In this document: positions 42,700 to 52,286 of the stretch, in pieces
How the letters are laid out: the number at the start of each line of letters is the position of its first letter
How positions within the stretch are numbered: position 1 is the first letter of the stretch
Assembly: GCA_012517855.1 (NCBI GenBank)
Contig: JAAYUD010000045.1
Coordinates: forward strand, 1-61,429
Reading direction: 5' to 3'
From: Bacteroidales bacterium
GTDB taxonomy: Bacteria; Bacteroidota; Bacteroidia; Bacteroidales; Bacteroidaceae
Length of the DNA: 61,429 bases
Translations under genes and position numbers: made by a program
Notes under the pieces: generated by a model
Seen by the model: the letters and a program-made list of their open reading frames with translations, nothing else
Told to the model about the DNA's origin: nothing
The model's database searches: none

Positions 42700-43827
42700 T
42701 TATGCTTTAAAGAGGTTAATAAACTTGTCGAACAGAAATTCTGTATCTGTAGGACCGCTGGCTGCTTCCGGATGGAATTGCGCAGAGAACCACGGGTTGT
42801 GTTTATGACGTATACCTTCGTTCGAGCCGTCGTTCATGTTAATGAAAAGCGGTTCCCAATCGTTGTTTAATGTATTGTTATCAACGGCAAAGCCATGATT
42901 TTGGCTAGTAATGAAACATCGCTCAGTGCCTACTTGACGTACTGGTTGGTTATGGCTGCGATGTCCGTATTTCAATTTATAAACTTTAGCTCCTCCGGCT
43001 ACAGCAAGTAGTTGGTTGCCCATGCAAATGCCAAAGATGGGGAGTTTCTCGTTAGACATGGCTTTACGTAGATTCTTAACAGCGTCGCTGCAATTGTTCG
43101 GGTCGCCAGGGCCATTGCTGATAAACAATCCGTCGAATTCTAGAACGTTATAATCATAATCCCAAGGAACACGAATAACTTCTACGTCACGTTTCAATAG
43201 ACAACGAATAATATTATCTTTCACACCACAATCTACAAGTACCACTTTTTTCTTGTCTTTTCCTTCATTGTAGCGAATCACTTCCTTGCATGAAACACAG
43301 TCTACATAATTGATAGTACTATAGTCGGGTATTTCTACTTGTTCTGCCTTATCTGGGTCGCCGAATACGATGCGCCCCATCATTACTCCTTGTTCGCGTA
43401 ATTTCTTTGTTAAAGCTCTAGTGTCAATGCCGGTAATACCCGGAACTTGTTCTCGTTTCAACCAAGAAGCCAAACTCTCTACAGCGTTCCAATGACTATA
43501 CTCTTTTGAGTAGTCGCATACAATAATAGCTTCAGCATGAATCTTTTCACTTTCCATAAAATGGGGAAGTCCGTTTTTCTCAATCGTAAAAGGTGGTACG
43601 CCGTAGTTGCCGATAAGTGGATAAGTCAGAGTCATCAATTGTCCGGCATACGACGGATCGGTAAGACTTTCGGGATAACCATTCATTGCCGTATTGAATA
43701 CAACTTCTCCGGCAACCGGTTTCTCATAGCCGAAAGACGTTCCGCAAAAACGTGAGCCATCACTTAGTATAAGTGTTGCTTGTGTGGCTTCTCCATTCTC
43801 AGTCGTTTTATTATTCGTCTTGTTCAT
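42700..43827 (-). CDS. carA: Carbamoyl-phosphate synthase small (glutaminase) subunit
   Basis: A 375-residue class I glutamine amidotransferase that releases ammonia for CarB. The N-terminal CPSase_sm domain starts near ATLILSDGSRFCGTSFGYEK. The catalytic Cys is in PIFGICMGNQLLAVAGGAKV, and His/Glu are in SAQFHPEAASGPTDTEFLFD. About 20 non-conserved residues (MNKTNNKTTENGEATQ) precede the domain. It follows purF by 22 bp and precedes carB by 9 bp, linking purine and pyrimidine synthesis in one transcript. Confidence 0.97.
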   Translation of the reverse strand: MNKTNNKTTENGEATQATLILSDGSRFCGTSFGYEKPVAGEVVFNTAMNGYPESLTDPSYAGQLMTLTYPLIGNYGVPPFTIEKNGLPHFMESEKIHAEAIIVCDYSKEYSHWNAVESLASWLKREQVPGITGIDTRALTKKLREQGVMMGRIVFGDPDKAEQVEIPDYSTINYVDCVSCKEVIRYNEGKDKKKVVLVDCGVKDNIIRCLLKRDVEVIRVPWDYDYNVLEFDGLFISNGPGDPNNCSDAVKNLRKAMSNEKLPIFGICMGNQLLAVAGGAKVYKLKYGHRSHNQPVRQVGTERCFITSQNHGFAVDNNTLNNDWEPLFINMNDGSNEGIRHKHNPWFSAQFHPEAASGPTDTEFLFDKFINLFKA

Positions 43828-43849
43828 TATTAATAATATATGTGGTCTG

Positions 43850-45733
43850 TTAGAATTGATATACCTTTTCTATATAGTTAATAAATGCCTGGTTTAGCAT
43901 ACTGATGCCACCGGGTGTAGGGTAGTTTCCGCTAAAGTACCAATCGCCTAAATGATTGGGACAAGCTTCGTGCAAACCTTCGAGCGGCTGGTACACGATT
44001 TGTATTTTAGCTTTAGTATTCTTTGTGGTGAGCAGTTGTACCATTTTCTCTGAAATCTCTTCGTCCGTGAATGGTGCGTATATTTCTTTCACGTAGTTCA
44101 CCATTTGATCTTTAGGCTTATTTGTTTGCTCTTTCGATTTACGGTAGGCCGCTTCGATAATATAGCGCATTTCCCGATCTTTAAGTAATTCGATGGCTGC
44201 TTTGAAAGCAATGAATTCGCTCATGCGAGCCATGTCTATACCGTAGTAATCAGGGTAACGAATTTGTGGTGATGAACTGACGACAACGATCTTTTTGGGT
44301 TCAAGACGATCGAGAATACTCAGAATGCTTTGTTTTAGGGTTGTACCTCGAACAATACTATCATCAATGATGACAAGATTATCAATCTTTGGTCTTAAAC
44401 ATCCATAAGTAATGTCGTAAACATGGGCTGCCAAATCGTTGCGGCGGTTACCTTCTGCAATAAAAGTTCGTAGTTTTATATCTTTATATGCTACCTTTTC
44501 ACTTCGTATGCGGCGTGACAATATCTGTTCTAATTCGTCAAGAGAAGGATTGTGTCCCAACTGTTTTATCTTTTGTACTTTCTCTTCATTCAGGAAGTTG
44601 TCAAGCCCTTCGAGCATACCATAGTAGGCTACTTCTGCGGTGTTGGGAATATAAGAGAAAACGGTGTGGTCTATATCGTGGTCTATAGCTTTCAATATAT
44701 TAGGCACTAGTTTGCGTCCTAATTCTTTTCGTTCTCGATAGATATCGCGATCTCCTCCCCGAGAGAAATAAATCCGTTCGAACGAACAAGCTCTTTTCTC
44801 TTTGGGCTTGATGATTTGTTGAGTATGTAGTTTGCCGTATTTGTTGACGAGTAGTGCCTGCCCCGGTTGTAGCTCTTTGATAGATTCAAAAGATACATCG
44901 AATGTCGTTTGGATAACGGGGCGTTCGGAGGCTAGTACGATGACTTCATCGTCTGAATACCAAAATGCAGGACGAATACCCCACGGGTCGCGCATCGAAA
45001 ACATTTCTCCGCTACCTGTCAAACCATTAATCACGTATCCTCCATCCCATACTTTACTGGAAGTACGTAATACATTGCCCATATCGATATAATCTTCGAT
45101 GTAGCTGGTAATGTCCATTCCTGTCTTCCCTTTTTCGGTAGCGAGGTTGTATACTCGTTCTACTTCCCGATCTAGGCGGTGTCCCAGTTGCTCCAATATA
45201 ATATAGGTATCAGAATATTCTCTGGGGTGCTGCCCTATAGAAGTGATGCTTTTAAAAATTTCATCTACGTTTGTCATATTGAAATTACCACAAACGGCCA
45301 GGTTTTTGGCACGCCAATTATTCCGACGCAAGAAAGGATGAACGAATGATATGCCAGAACGTCCTGTCGTACTATAACGCAAATGCCCCATGTAGGCTTC
45401 ACCTACAAAGGGCAATTGATGAGCGACAAAATCTACATCGTTGAGCTGTTCGGGGGAATATTCCTTGAATTTACCCATTACCGTATTAAAAATGTCGGTA
45501 ATGGCACCTGAACCTAAAGCCCTTTCACGAAACATATATTCTTCACCAGGCTTTGCGTCAAGTTTTACGCACGCCAAACCGGCTCCTTCTTGACCGCGGT
45601 TGTGTTGTTTCTCCATTAGCAAATAAAGCTTGTTGAGACCATACATCCACGTGCCGTATTTTTTTTCATAATATGATAGAGGCTTCAAGAGTCTTATCAT
45701 CGCTACACCACATTCATGTTTTAGCTGTTCCAT
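43850..45733 (-). CDS. purF: Amidophosphoribosyltransferase, long form
   Basis: A 627-residue enzyme that transfers glutamine amide nitrogen to PRPP, the first purine step. The class II amidotransferase Cys is in MEQLKHECGVAMIRLL and would be exposed by removing seven residues. The PRPP-binding motif is LVIIDDSIVRGTTLKQSILS. The protein is about 130-150 residues longer than the common PurF (about 470-500), mainly through insertions and a C-terminal extension (DEEISEKMVQLLTTKNTKAK). Whether it is the main PurF or a paralogue cannot be told. It heads the purF-carA-carB series. A -7 element, TATCTTTG, lies at 45960-45967. Confidence 0.88.
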   Translation of the reverse strand: MEQLKHECGVAMIRLLKPLSYYEKKYGTWMYGLNKLYLLMEKQHNRGQEGAGLACVKLDAKPGEEYMFRERALGSGAITDIFNTVMGKFKEYSPEQLNDVDFVAHQLPFVGEAYMGHLRYSTTGRSGISFVHPFLRRNNWRAKNLAVCGNFNMTNVDEIFKSITSIGQHPREYSDTYIILEQLGHRLDREVERVYNLATEKGKTGMDITSYIEDYIDMGNVLRTSSKVWDGGYVINGLTGSGEMFSMRDPWGIRPAFWYSDDEVIVLASERPVIQTTFDVSFESIKELQPGQALLVNKYGKLHTQQIIKPKEKRACSFERIYFSRGGDRDIYRERKELGRKLVPNILKAIDHDIDHTVFSYIPNTAEVAYYGMLEGLDNFLNEEKVQKIKQLGHNPSLDELEQILSRRIRSEKVAYKDIKLRTFIAEGNRRNDLAAHVYDITYGCLRPKIDNLVIIDDSIVRGTTLKQSILSILDRLEPKKIVVVSSSPQIRYPDYYGIDMARMSEFIAFKAAIELLKDREMRYIIEAAYRKSKEQTNKPKDQMVNYVKEIYAPFTDEEISEKMVQLLTTKNTKAKIQIVYQPLEGLHEACPNHLGDWYFSGNYPTPGGISMLNQAFINYIEKVYQF

Positions 45734-45967
45734 ATAATGTTCCGTCCTTTTATTATAATTTCATTATCATAATTTTTCTTTCTCTAGGATCTTTATGATC
45801 GGTCATGCCGAAAATCGGCCAATATGAGTCGGCCGAACCTTTTTGTAATATATTCTGGGAATTCTTAGGCTTTCTAATAAAGAAAAAGGAAGTACATGCA
45901 ATCGAATTTTGCTTGTAGACATATAAAGTATCATTATACATTTTCCCTTTTATTTTGTGCAAAGATA
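45734..45967 (-). promoter_or_regulatory. Promoter -7 element and about 220-nt leader of purF-carAB
   Basis: TATCTTTG (complement of 45960-45967) places the transcript start near 45953. The leader contains nested hairpins around 45795-45840 (reverse strand CGGCCGACTC..TTGGCCG and GCCGATTTTCGGC). No established purine or pyrimidine riboswitch pattern was recognised. Confidence 0.4.
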
Positions 45968-46273
45968 CGCAAAGTTTATCATTAATAAAATGAAATATGG
46001 CGAAATTTGAGAAACTTTTATAGGTGCCAACTTTGTCGACTGTCTTTCTGTAATTTCAATTACATATTTATAAACTTTGTCATCTTATGTCTGATAGAAT
46101 ACTTATCGTTATTCTGTTTTTAGGGGTATATTGTAGATAGATCAAAAGAAATCTTATACGTATCTCGTATATGCGGCGATCTTATGAAAATAGATTAAAA
46201 AAAGAACGTTTTTTTGTTCATTTCAATAATTATGGCGAATATTGTAATTCAAACAATAACAATATAACTACTT
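45968..46273. other. Intergenic stretch between purF and the GH20 gene
   Basis: AT-rich, without repeats or credible ORFs. No consensus promoter for the rightward GH20 gene was found. Confidence 0.5.
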
Positions 46274-48583
46274 ATGTACTTATTAAAAAGAATACTATTG
46301 CTGATTTGTTTATTATCGTCAGCTACCTTTTTATTTTCGGCTTCTGCCGTCCAGACTAAAATAACAGTTATTCCTACTCCTGTCAAGATGGAAGTGATGG
46401 GCGGCAATTATCGGGTGGGTAACCGCATGGTGATCGGAGTATCTACTTCATCCTTGCTCCCTGCCGGCAAGTATCTTAAGACAGTTTTGTCGGGTGTTAC
46501 TACTGCAACAGTTCGATTAAATACAATTAATTCTGATATTCGCTTAGAACTTTCGAAAGAGATAACGAGTGCGGGAGGATACCAGTTGTTTGTTGATAAA
46601 AAAGGTGTTATTATAAAGGGGGCTGATTATTCGGGTATCATTTCGGGTATATCCACTCTTCGTCAGTTACTCCCTGCCGAGATAGAACGTACACTGAATC
46701 TGAATAAAGGAATATCTTTTTCTGTTCCATTTGTGAGAATATGGGATGCTCCACGTTTTGGTTGGCGCGGATTGATGCTTGATTCTTCTCGTCATTTCTG
46801 GACTGTAGATGAAGTGAAACAGGTGCTCGACTTAATGGCTTTTTATAAATTAGATAGATTTCATTGGCATCTAACAGACGATCAAGGTTGGCGCATTGAA
46901 ATCAAAAAATATCCGTTGTTGACTCAAAAAGGGGCGTGGCGCAAATTAAATTCACAGGATAGAGAATGCTTAAGACGTGCACGTGTTGATCAGAATCCAG
47001 ATATGTTGTTGCCAAGCAATCGGCTGAAGGTAGTCAATACCGATACTATATATGGCGGATTTTATACACAACAGAATATACGTGATATCGTGGCTTATGC
47101 TGCTCAACGTGGCATAGAAGTCATCCCCGAAATAGATATGCCGGGACATTTTATGGCTGCTATAGCAGAATATCCCGATGTGGCTTGTTCCGGTTTGGTG
47201 GGATGGGGAACTCTTTTCTCTTCTCCCATTTGTCCTGGGAAAGATTCTTCTATAGAATTTTGCGAAAATATTTATAAAGAAGTATTTAAGTTATTTCCTT
47301 CTAAATATATTCACATGGGAGGAGATGAAGTAGACAAGGCTAATTGGAAAAAATGTGCCGATTGTCAAAAACGAATAAAGGCTGAAGGACTGAAGTCTCC
47401 TGAAGAGCTTCAAGCATGGTTTGTGCGTAAAATGGAAAGTTTCTTTAAAGCTAATGGGAAACACCTTATAGGTTGGGACGAAGTAGGAGATGATGGATTG
47501 ACCTCGGATGCAACTATTATGTGGTGGCGCGGATGGAGTCCTGAAGCTGTTCCAAATGCTACAGCGTCGGGTAAACACGCTATCTGCACGCCTACAGATT
47601 GTATGTATTTTGATTATTTGGAGGATCAAAAGTCTATTTCTAAAATACTTGCTTACGATCCCACCAATTTTAAGATTAGTGGCGAGCAGAAGAAATTGAT
47701 TTGTGGCGTTCAAGCTAATTTATGGACCGAATGGATTCCTACTTTGAAACGTATGGAGTATATGTTATTTCCTCGCTTAATCGCCCTGAGTGAAATAGCT
47801 TGGGCTCAGCCTGAAAATAAGCTGGAAGGAAAATCTTTTTATGGGCAGGCAGCACCTTTATTTTGCCGAATGGATCTGATGGGGATTCGTTATCGTATTC
47901 CAGATTTGGATGGGTTCTATAAAACAAATGCATTTATTGCCTCCGATACAATTACTTTGCAGTCTCAATTGCCATCGACGCAAATACGTTATACGACCGA
48001 TGGAAGTATGCCCGAGAAGAATTCCGTGCATTATACCCATCCAATAACTGTAAACCAAAGTACGAATTTTCGTTTTCGTACATTCCGTCCGGATGGTTCG
48101 CCTTCGGATTGCGTTGATGTAAAATACATAAAAGATACTTATGCCAATCCCAAGGCTAATGCTACCGCTCAGGAAAAAGGGTTGATAGCTACATGGTATG
48201 ATTATGCGGGAGAACGTTGTTCTGAAATCGATAAGGCAAAAAAGAATGGCAGCTATGTTGTGGATAATGTCTCTATTCCTGCACAGGCAAAAGGGAATAT
48301 CGGCTTGGTAATTACTGGATATTTGGATATTCCGGCTGACGGTATTTATACGTTTGCACTAGAGTCTGATGATGGTAGTACATTGTGTATTGATGAAAAC
48401 CTTATTGTAGATAACGATATGGCACATTCGGCTCGTGAGGTTATAGGACAGAAAGCTTTGCGCAAAGGATTGCACCCCATTGAAGTTAAGTACTTCGATC
48501 ACAATGGAGGAATGTTGAAGCTATGTACATTCGATAAATCAGGAAATAAAATAGTAATGGATTCAACGTGGTTTAGACATTAG
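46274..48583 (+). CDS. Secreted beta-N-acetylhexosaminidase (GH20) with C-terminal PA14-like domain
   Basis: A 769-residue exported enzyme removing terminal GlcNAc/GalNAc residues. Order: signal (YLLKRILLLICLLSSATFLF), GH20b-like N-domain (PTPVKMEVMGGNYRVG, about 35-150), then the GH20 barrel with FGWRGLMLDSSRHFWTVDEV, DRFHWHLTDDQGWRIEI, VIPEIDMPGHFMAAIAEYPD and the catalytic Asp-Glu in YIHMGGDEVDKANWKKC. A chitobiase-type beta module follows (QIRYTTDGSMPEKNSVHYTH), then a PA14-like lectin module at about 620-765 (YLDIPADGIYTFALESDDGS). Such enzymes trim host glycans or recycle peptidoglycan sugars. It is monocistronic, with a strong terminator. Confidence 0.93.
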   Translation: MYLLKRILLLICLLSSATFLFSASAVQTKITVIPTPVKMEVMGGNYRVGNRMVIGVSTSSLLPAGKYLKTVLSGVTTATVRLNTINSDIRLELSKEITSAGGYQLFVDKKGVIIKGADYSGIISGISTLRQLLPAEIERTLNLNKGISFSVPFVRIWDAPRFGWRGLMLDSSRHFWTVDEVKQVLDLMAFYKLDRFHWHLTDDQGWRIEIKKYPLLTQKGAWRKLNSQDRECLRRARVDQNPDMLLPSNRLKVVNTDTIYGGFYTQQNIRDIVAYAAQRGIEVIPEIDMPGHFMAAIAEYPDVACSGLVGWGTLFSSPICPGKDSSIEFCENIYKEVFKLFPSKYIHMGGDEVDKANWKKCADCQKRIKAEGLKSPEELQAWFVRKMESFFKANGKHLIGWDEVGDDGLTSDATIMWWRGWSPEAVPNATASGKHAICTPTDCMYFDYLEDQKSISKILAYDPTNFKISGEQKKLICGVQANLWTEWIPTLKRMEYMLFPRLIALSEIAWAQPENKLEGKSFYGQAAPLFCRMDLMGIRYRIPDLDGFYKTNAFIASDTITLQSQLPSTQIRYTTDGSMPEKNSVHYTHPITVNQSTNFRFRTFRPDGSPSDCVDVKYIKDTYANPKANATAQEKGLIATWYDYAGERCSEIDKAKKNGSYVVDNVSIPAQAKGNIGLVITGYLDIPADGIYTFALESDDGSTLCIDENLIVDNDMAHSAREVIGQKALRKGLHPIEVKYFDHNGGMLKLCTFDKSGNKIVMDSTWFRH

Positions 48584-48610
48584 CGAATCTTTTGATCTTG
48601 AAATTTGTAG

Positions 48611-48661
48611 AAAGAAGTTCTTTTCGAAGCATTAATGTGTTAGAAAAGGACTTCTTTTTTT
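48611..48661 (+). terminator. Terminator of the GH20 gene
   Basis: AAAGAAGTTCTTTTC and GAAAAGGACTTCTTT pair over 15 bp (one G-U), followed by a T-run. Confidence 0.88.
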
Positions 48662-48750
48662 GTTCTTATATTGCGGCAGACGCATTACGAGGCTACAACT
48701 AAATGATTTTCTTGAAACTAAAACGTTCTCTGTGACAATCTTTCGGCTAT

Positions 48751-49410
48751 TTATTCTCTAATAAACTTTTGTTTTGTCCATGTATATTTGATAACATCGC
48801 AAAGGAAAGGTCTCATGTCTTTGATGGCAGTCTTATTTATATAGTAAGGCGTCGTAAATGTAGTTGTAAGTGAGTTGTCTTCTTTGCTTAAATCCATTTT
48901 TACAAGGCACATGTCACATTTGCGGCGGGCATTAGTATATTGAATGAAGATGGAGTCATTTTCATCGTTTGTTTGAGGTGCCTTGAAAAAATCGTCTATC
49001 GTCGGGAGTTTGATGTAGCTTTCTGTCTTATATGGTGTCCAATTCGTATTGTAAAAAGCAATTCGGCTATCTGCGATAGGACCTTCGACAGTATTTATCA
49101 CACATATTATTTTAGTGCTGCCGTTTGTAGGCAACAACTTCATTTGCCAAGTAGATGCTTCCGAAAGTCTCAATGCTATATAGTCGTTTGTCATTTCGGT
49201 CATTTGAGTCTTTTCCTTGAATACATTGACTACTTCTGCCTTCATTTTGCTATCCATAAAGTCGGTGCAGTCAGCTCTATTATTGGCGGTGAGCAATGGC
49301 AAAATAGAATCCGGCATTGCACGAAACAATTGTTTTGCAGTTTGTGCCAATAGTGGTGACATCAGAAATACTGCTATAGCGAAACTAAAAATGTTTTTTT
49401 TCATCATCAT
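48751..49410 (-). CDS. DUF3256-family exported protein
   Basis: A 219-residue Bacteroidetes-specific protein with a signal peptide (MKKNIFSFAIAVFLMSPLLA) and a beta-rich mature part beginning QTAKQLFRAMPDSILPLLTA, with DCTDFMDSKMKAEV typical of the family. Three Met codons open the ORF; MKKN at 49404 is the likeliest start. It is third in the truA-transporter-DUF3256 order, which I recall as conserved in Bacteroides. Function is unknown. Confidence 0.8.
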   Translation of the reverse strand: MMMKKNIFSFAIAVFLMSPLLAQTAKQLFRAMPDSILPLLTANNRADCTDFMDSKMKAEVVNVFKEKTQMTEMTNDYIALRLSEASTWQMKLLPTNGSTKIICVINTVEGPIADSRIAFYNTNWTPYKTESYIKLPTIDDFFKAPQTNDENDSIFIQYTNARRKCDMCLVKMDLSKEDNSLTTTFTTPYYINKTAIKDMRPFLCDVIKYTWTKQKFIRE

Positions 49411-49447
49411 TTGGAAATATTATGTTGCGAAAATACTTAAATACTTT

Positions 49448-50344
49448 TTATTTCGTGCCGAAATAAAGAAAAATCATACTTAATAGAACTAAAATAAGGT
49501 CTATAGCTTTACTTTTGAGATTCTTTTCATGAAAGACGAGAGCGCCAAAAAGGAACGAGACCACTACGCTACTTCGTCTAATCATCGAAACGATAGAAAT
49601 CATCGATCCGTCAATATTCAGTGCATAAAAATAGGCGAAGTCGGCTGCACTTAAAAATAAGGAGATCATTATGATGGTCCATTTCCATTGGAATGGGGTC
49701 GTTTTATGGCGAACCGGCAACCATAAAAATAGCAAAATGGGACACATAATGATGGTTTGATAGATATTGTACCACGACTGAATGAGCATCGGGTCGAAGC
49801 GTTTCATAAGGTACTTGTCATATAAGCCACTCACGGCTCCGGCTATAGCGGCCAGTATGATGAAAAAGATCCATTTGTTATGTCGAAAGTTAATCCCTTC
49901 TTTCTTCCCTGAGCGGCTAAGCAAGAAAAATGAAATGATGGCAAGCAGTACTCCAACCCATTGATAGATGTTGAGACGTTCGGCAAAGATAAGTACCGCA
50001 CCGAGTAGTACCATAATAGGGCGAGTGGCATTGATAGGGCCTACAATGGTGAGGGGCAGATGTTTCATGCCAAAGTATCCGAATATCCATGAGGCAAGTA
50101 CGATGAAAGATTTGAGTAGAATATACTTGTGAGTTGCCCACCCTGCAGATGCCACATGTACAATCGTATTGTCGAGACAGGATGTATATGCAGAAAGAAT
50201 AATGAAAGGCAAAAAGATTAGCGAGCATATTGCCGTATTGAGAAACAGAACGGGAAGTACGGCATTATCTTTTAGAGACTGCTTCTTGAAAACATCATAA
50301 AAACCTAATAGAGTGGCAGAAAGGAAAGCGAGAGTCAACCACAT
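49448..50344 (-). CDS. DMT-superfamily transporter (EamA type)
   Basis: A 298-residue inner-membrane protein with ten predicted helices in two EamA repeats: LALFSATLLGFYDVFKKQSL-like opening (WLTLAFLSATLLGFYDVFKK) and second half KWIFFIILAAIAGAVSGLYD. LPLTIVGPINATRPIMVLLG marks the end of the first repeat. Substrates of such exporters are amino acids, nucleotide sugars or other metabolites and cannot be assigned here. It starts one base after the truA stop codon, so translation is tightly linked. Confidence 0.88.
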   Translation of the reverse strand: MWLTLAFLSATLLGFYDVFKKQSLKDNAVLPVLFLNTAICSLIFLPFIILSAYTSCLDNTIVHVASAGWATHKYILLKSFIVLASWIFGYFGMKHLPLTIVGPINATRPIMVLLGAVLIFAERLNIYQWVGVLLAIISFFLLSRSGKKEGINFRHNKWIFFIILAAIAGAVSGLYDKYLMKRFDPMLIQSWYNIYQTIIMCPILLFLWLPVRHKTTPFQWKWTIIMISLFLSAADFAYFYALNIDGSMISIVSMIRRSSVVVSFLFGALVFHEKNLKSKAIDLILVLLSMIFLYFGTK

Positions 50345-50345
50345 A

Positions 50346-51134
50346 TTACTCTGCCTTTTTATTAGAGGTACCGGCTTTCGTTTCGGCTTCTTTTATGTCT
50401 TCGTCGTATGCAATATTGTATAAGAATAGGCCTTCTGCTGGAGCAGAACTGCCTGCTTTACAACGATCTTTCTCAAAAATGATACGTCGAAAGTCTTCTA
50501 TGGATATTTTGTTTCGACCTACATCTACCAGAGTTCCCACAATAGCCCTTACCATATTGCGCAAGAAACGGTCGGCTTGAATGGTAAACACCAATCGATT
50601 ATCATCCAATTGTTCCCAATGGGCGACAGATATGTGGCAGATATTTGTTTTATTGTCGCTATGCAATTTGCAGAAACTCGTAAAGTCGGTGCATTCTAGC
50701 AATAATTCAGCCGCTTTGTTCATGAGCTCTATATTGGGCGCAAAGCGCAAATTCCATTGATAGTTTCTGCCGAATGGATATTTTGAAGTAGAAATATAGT
50801 ATTTGTATGTTCTTGAGATAGCCGAAAATCGAGCATGGGCATCATTGCGAACTTTCTCTATCTTGTTAATGGCTATATCTGGGGGGAGTACACGATTTAG
50901 TTTATCAGCAAATCTTTCACAATTTATTTCGTTTTCCGTATCAAAGTGAGCTACCATCAAGCGGGCATGTACTCCTGTGTCGGTCCTACCGGCGCCTGTC
51001 ACCGAAATGCCCTCATTCAGAATAGTATTGAGGGCTCTGTTGAGGCATTCTTGTATACTCACGCCATTGGGTTGTATTTGCCAACCGTGGTAAGCTGTGC
51101 CGTCGTAACTTAAGTATATAAAATATCGTTGCAC
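50346..51134 (-). CDS. truA: tRNA pseudouridine(38-40) synthase TruA
   Basis: A 262-residue enzyme isomerising uridines 38-40 in tRNA anticodon arms. The motifs are [20 protein letters not shown], the catalytic Asp in [28 protein letters not shown] and [19 protein letters not shown] Lys/Glu-rich tail ([18 protein letters not shown]) extends beyond the usual end. A good promoter lies at 51160-51191. It is the first gene of the three-gene unit with the DMT transporter and DUF3256 protein. Confidence 0.96.
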   Translation of the reverse strand: MQRYFIYLSYDGTAYHGWQIQPNGVSIQECLNRALNTILNEGISVTGAGRTDTGVHARLMVAHFDTENEINCERFADKLNRVLPPDIAINKIEKVRNDAHARFSAISRTYKYYISTSKYPFGRNYQWNLRFAPNIELMNKAAELLLECTDFTSFCKLHSDNKTNICHISVAHWEQLDDNRLVFTIQADRFLRNMVRAIVGTLVDVGRNKISIEDFRRIIFEKDRCKAGSSAPAEGLFLYNIAYDEDIKEAETKAGTSNKKAE

Positions 51135-51159
51135 TCTTTCTTTCGTTCTTATTTTGTCG

Positions 51160-51191
51160 CAAAGTTAGTGCAAGTTAGGAGCAATAACAAA
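51160..51191 (-). promoter_or_regulatory. Promoter of truA
   Basis: On the reverse strand TTTG (51188-51191), 20 nt, TAACTTTG (51160-51167). The leader is about 20 nt. Confidence 0.7.
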
Positions 51192-51290
51192 AAATAAATA
51201 ATAAAAAGCGATAACATCATTTTCGTTATCTTAAGTTTTGACGCATTATTAAGTCAGCGAACAATGGGCTACATGGTATCCCCTAGACTA

Positions 51291-51470
51291 TAACATACGA
51301 CAATTTCGACTCATGTCTGTGAGCCGAAATTGTCGTATGTTAGTTTTTTCGGTGACTTCCTTAAGTTTTTTTGAAAACGTATGGACGAAAATATTTTTAG
51401 GTCCATATGTCATTTTGGAGGACAAAGAATGTTTGTTTCAGCTTGTGCAAATACACGTAAACTTATAAAT
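51291..51470 (+). repeat. Dispersed intergenic repeat, family A, fullest copy
   Basis: It begins with a 23-bp-arm inverted repeat (51291-51313 and 51320-51342, one mismatch, starting TAACATACGACAATTTCGAC). The core GTCGTATGTTAGTTTTTTCG, GGTGACTTCCTTAAG, GAAAACGTATGGACGAAAAT, ATTTTTAGGTCCATATGTCA follows, with a second hairpin (GTATGGAC/GTCCATAT). Copies lie at 326-460 and 34817-34920, and a divergent one at 15264-15375. The rest of the truA to Spy-like gap (51192-51564) is featureless. Confidence 0.8.
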
Positions 51471-51564
51471 ATATGCTGTTGTTTTCCTTTGTTATCGCTG
51501 TATTCCAAACCGAAAGAACTAGAGTAAATGATCAACTAATGTCTCATCACTGTCAAGGCGAAAG

Positions 51565-52137
51565 TTAATTATCTTTTTCTACTGGTTGTTGAGGGTATCC
51601 ATTCTTATCTTGTTTATTCCATTTTTTATTCATTTGCCCGTTCCATTGATGCATTCTTTTGTTTCCTTCTTTATTGGCTAAAAATCTGGGATGCATCATG
51701 CGTTTGCCTTGAAAGCGTGGACGGAATATTCGAGCGATTTGTTTCGGAGAGAGAAAGCGTTTGAATTCTTTATAGTATTTGACACGTACGTCTAACATCT
51801 TTTGTTCTCTGTCAAATCTGTTTTCCAACATTTTCTGAACTTCAGCGTCTGTCATCTCTTTCAGAGGGTCTCTTTTAATGGCGTTTCTGTCGATTTTCCC
51901 AGCAGGCATCATTGCATTTCTCATGTCTGCCAAATAATCCATGTACATCGCTTTGAATTTTGCTGTCGTTGCATCATTCAGCATTAGTTCGTTTGTCATA
52001 CGTTGACACCGCATAGAATCCATCTTTGCTACGTCAAATCTTCGTTTTTCGTTTTTAAAACCTTTACCTTGTGCTTGGGCCGACAACCCTATACCGAATA
52101 ATAGAATTGTAGCCACCATCATTAATTTTGTTTTCAT
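51565..52137 (-). CDS. Periplasmic Spy/CpxP-like protein
   Basis: A 190-residue exported protein (signal MKTKLMMVATILLFGIGLSA then QAQ). The helical, Met/Arg/Lys-rich core contains LMLNDATTAKFKAMYMDYLA and YKEFKRFLSPKQIARIFRPR, the latter resembling the LTxxQ motif region of Spy/CpxP stress chaperones. The C-terminus is low complexity (MHQWNGQMNKKWNKQDKNGY). No linked two-component system is present. The chaperone role is an inference from similarity in composition and motif placement only. Confidence 0.65.
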   Translation of the reverse strand: MKTKLMMVATILLFGIGLSAQAQGKGFKNEKRRFDVAKMDSMRCQRMTNELMLNDATTAKFKAMYMDYLADMRNAMMPAGKIDRNAIKRDPLKEMTDAEVQKMLENRFDREQKMLDVRVKYYKEFKRFLSPKQIARIFRPRFQGKRMMHPRFLANKEGNKRMHQWNGQMNKKWNKQDKNGYPQQPVEKDN

Positions 52138-52286
52138 TTTGAGTTTGTTTTTGATAAACTATTTGTGTCTGTTTTCCGCTTTTATTTCGCGGAATTTATT
52201 GATTAGATATGCTCAAAATGAAAAAGTTACATGGACGACTTATTGTTTTATTTTTCTTTAACAGTGGTGCGCTCGTTGGAATATGG

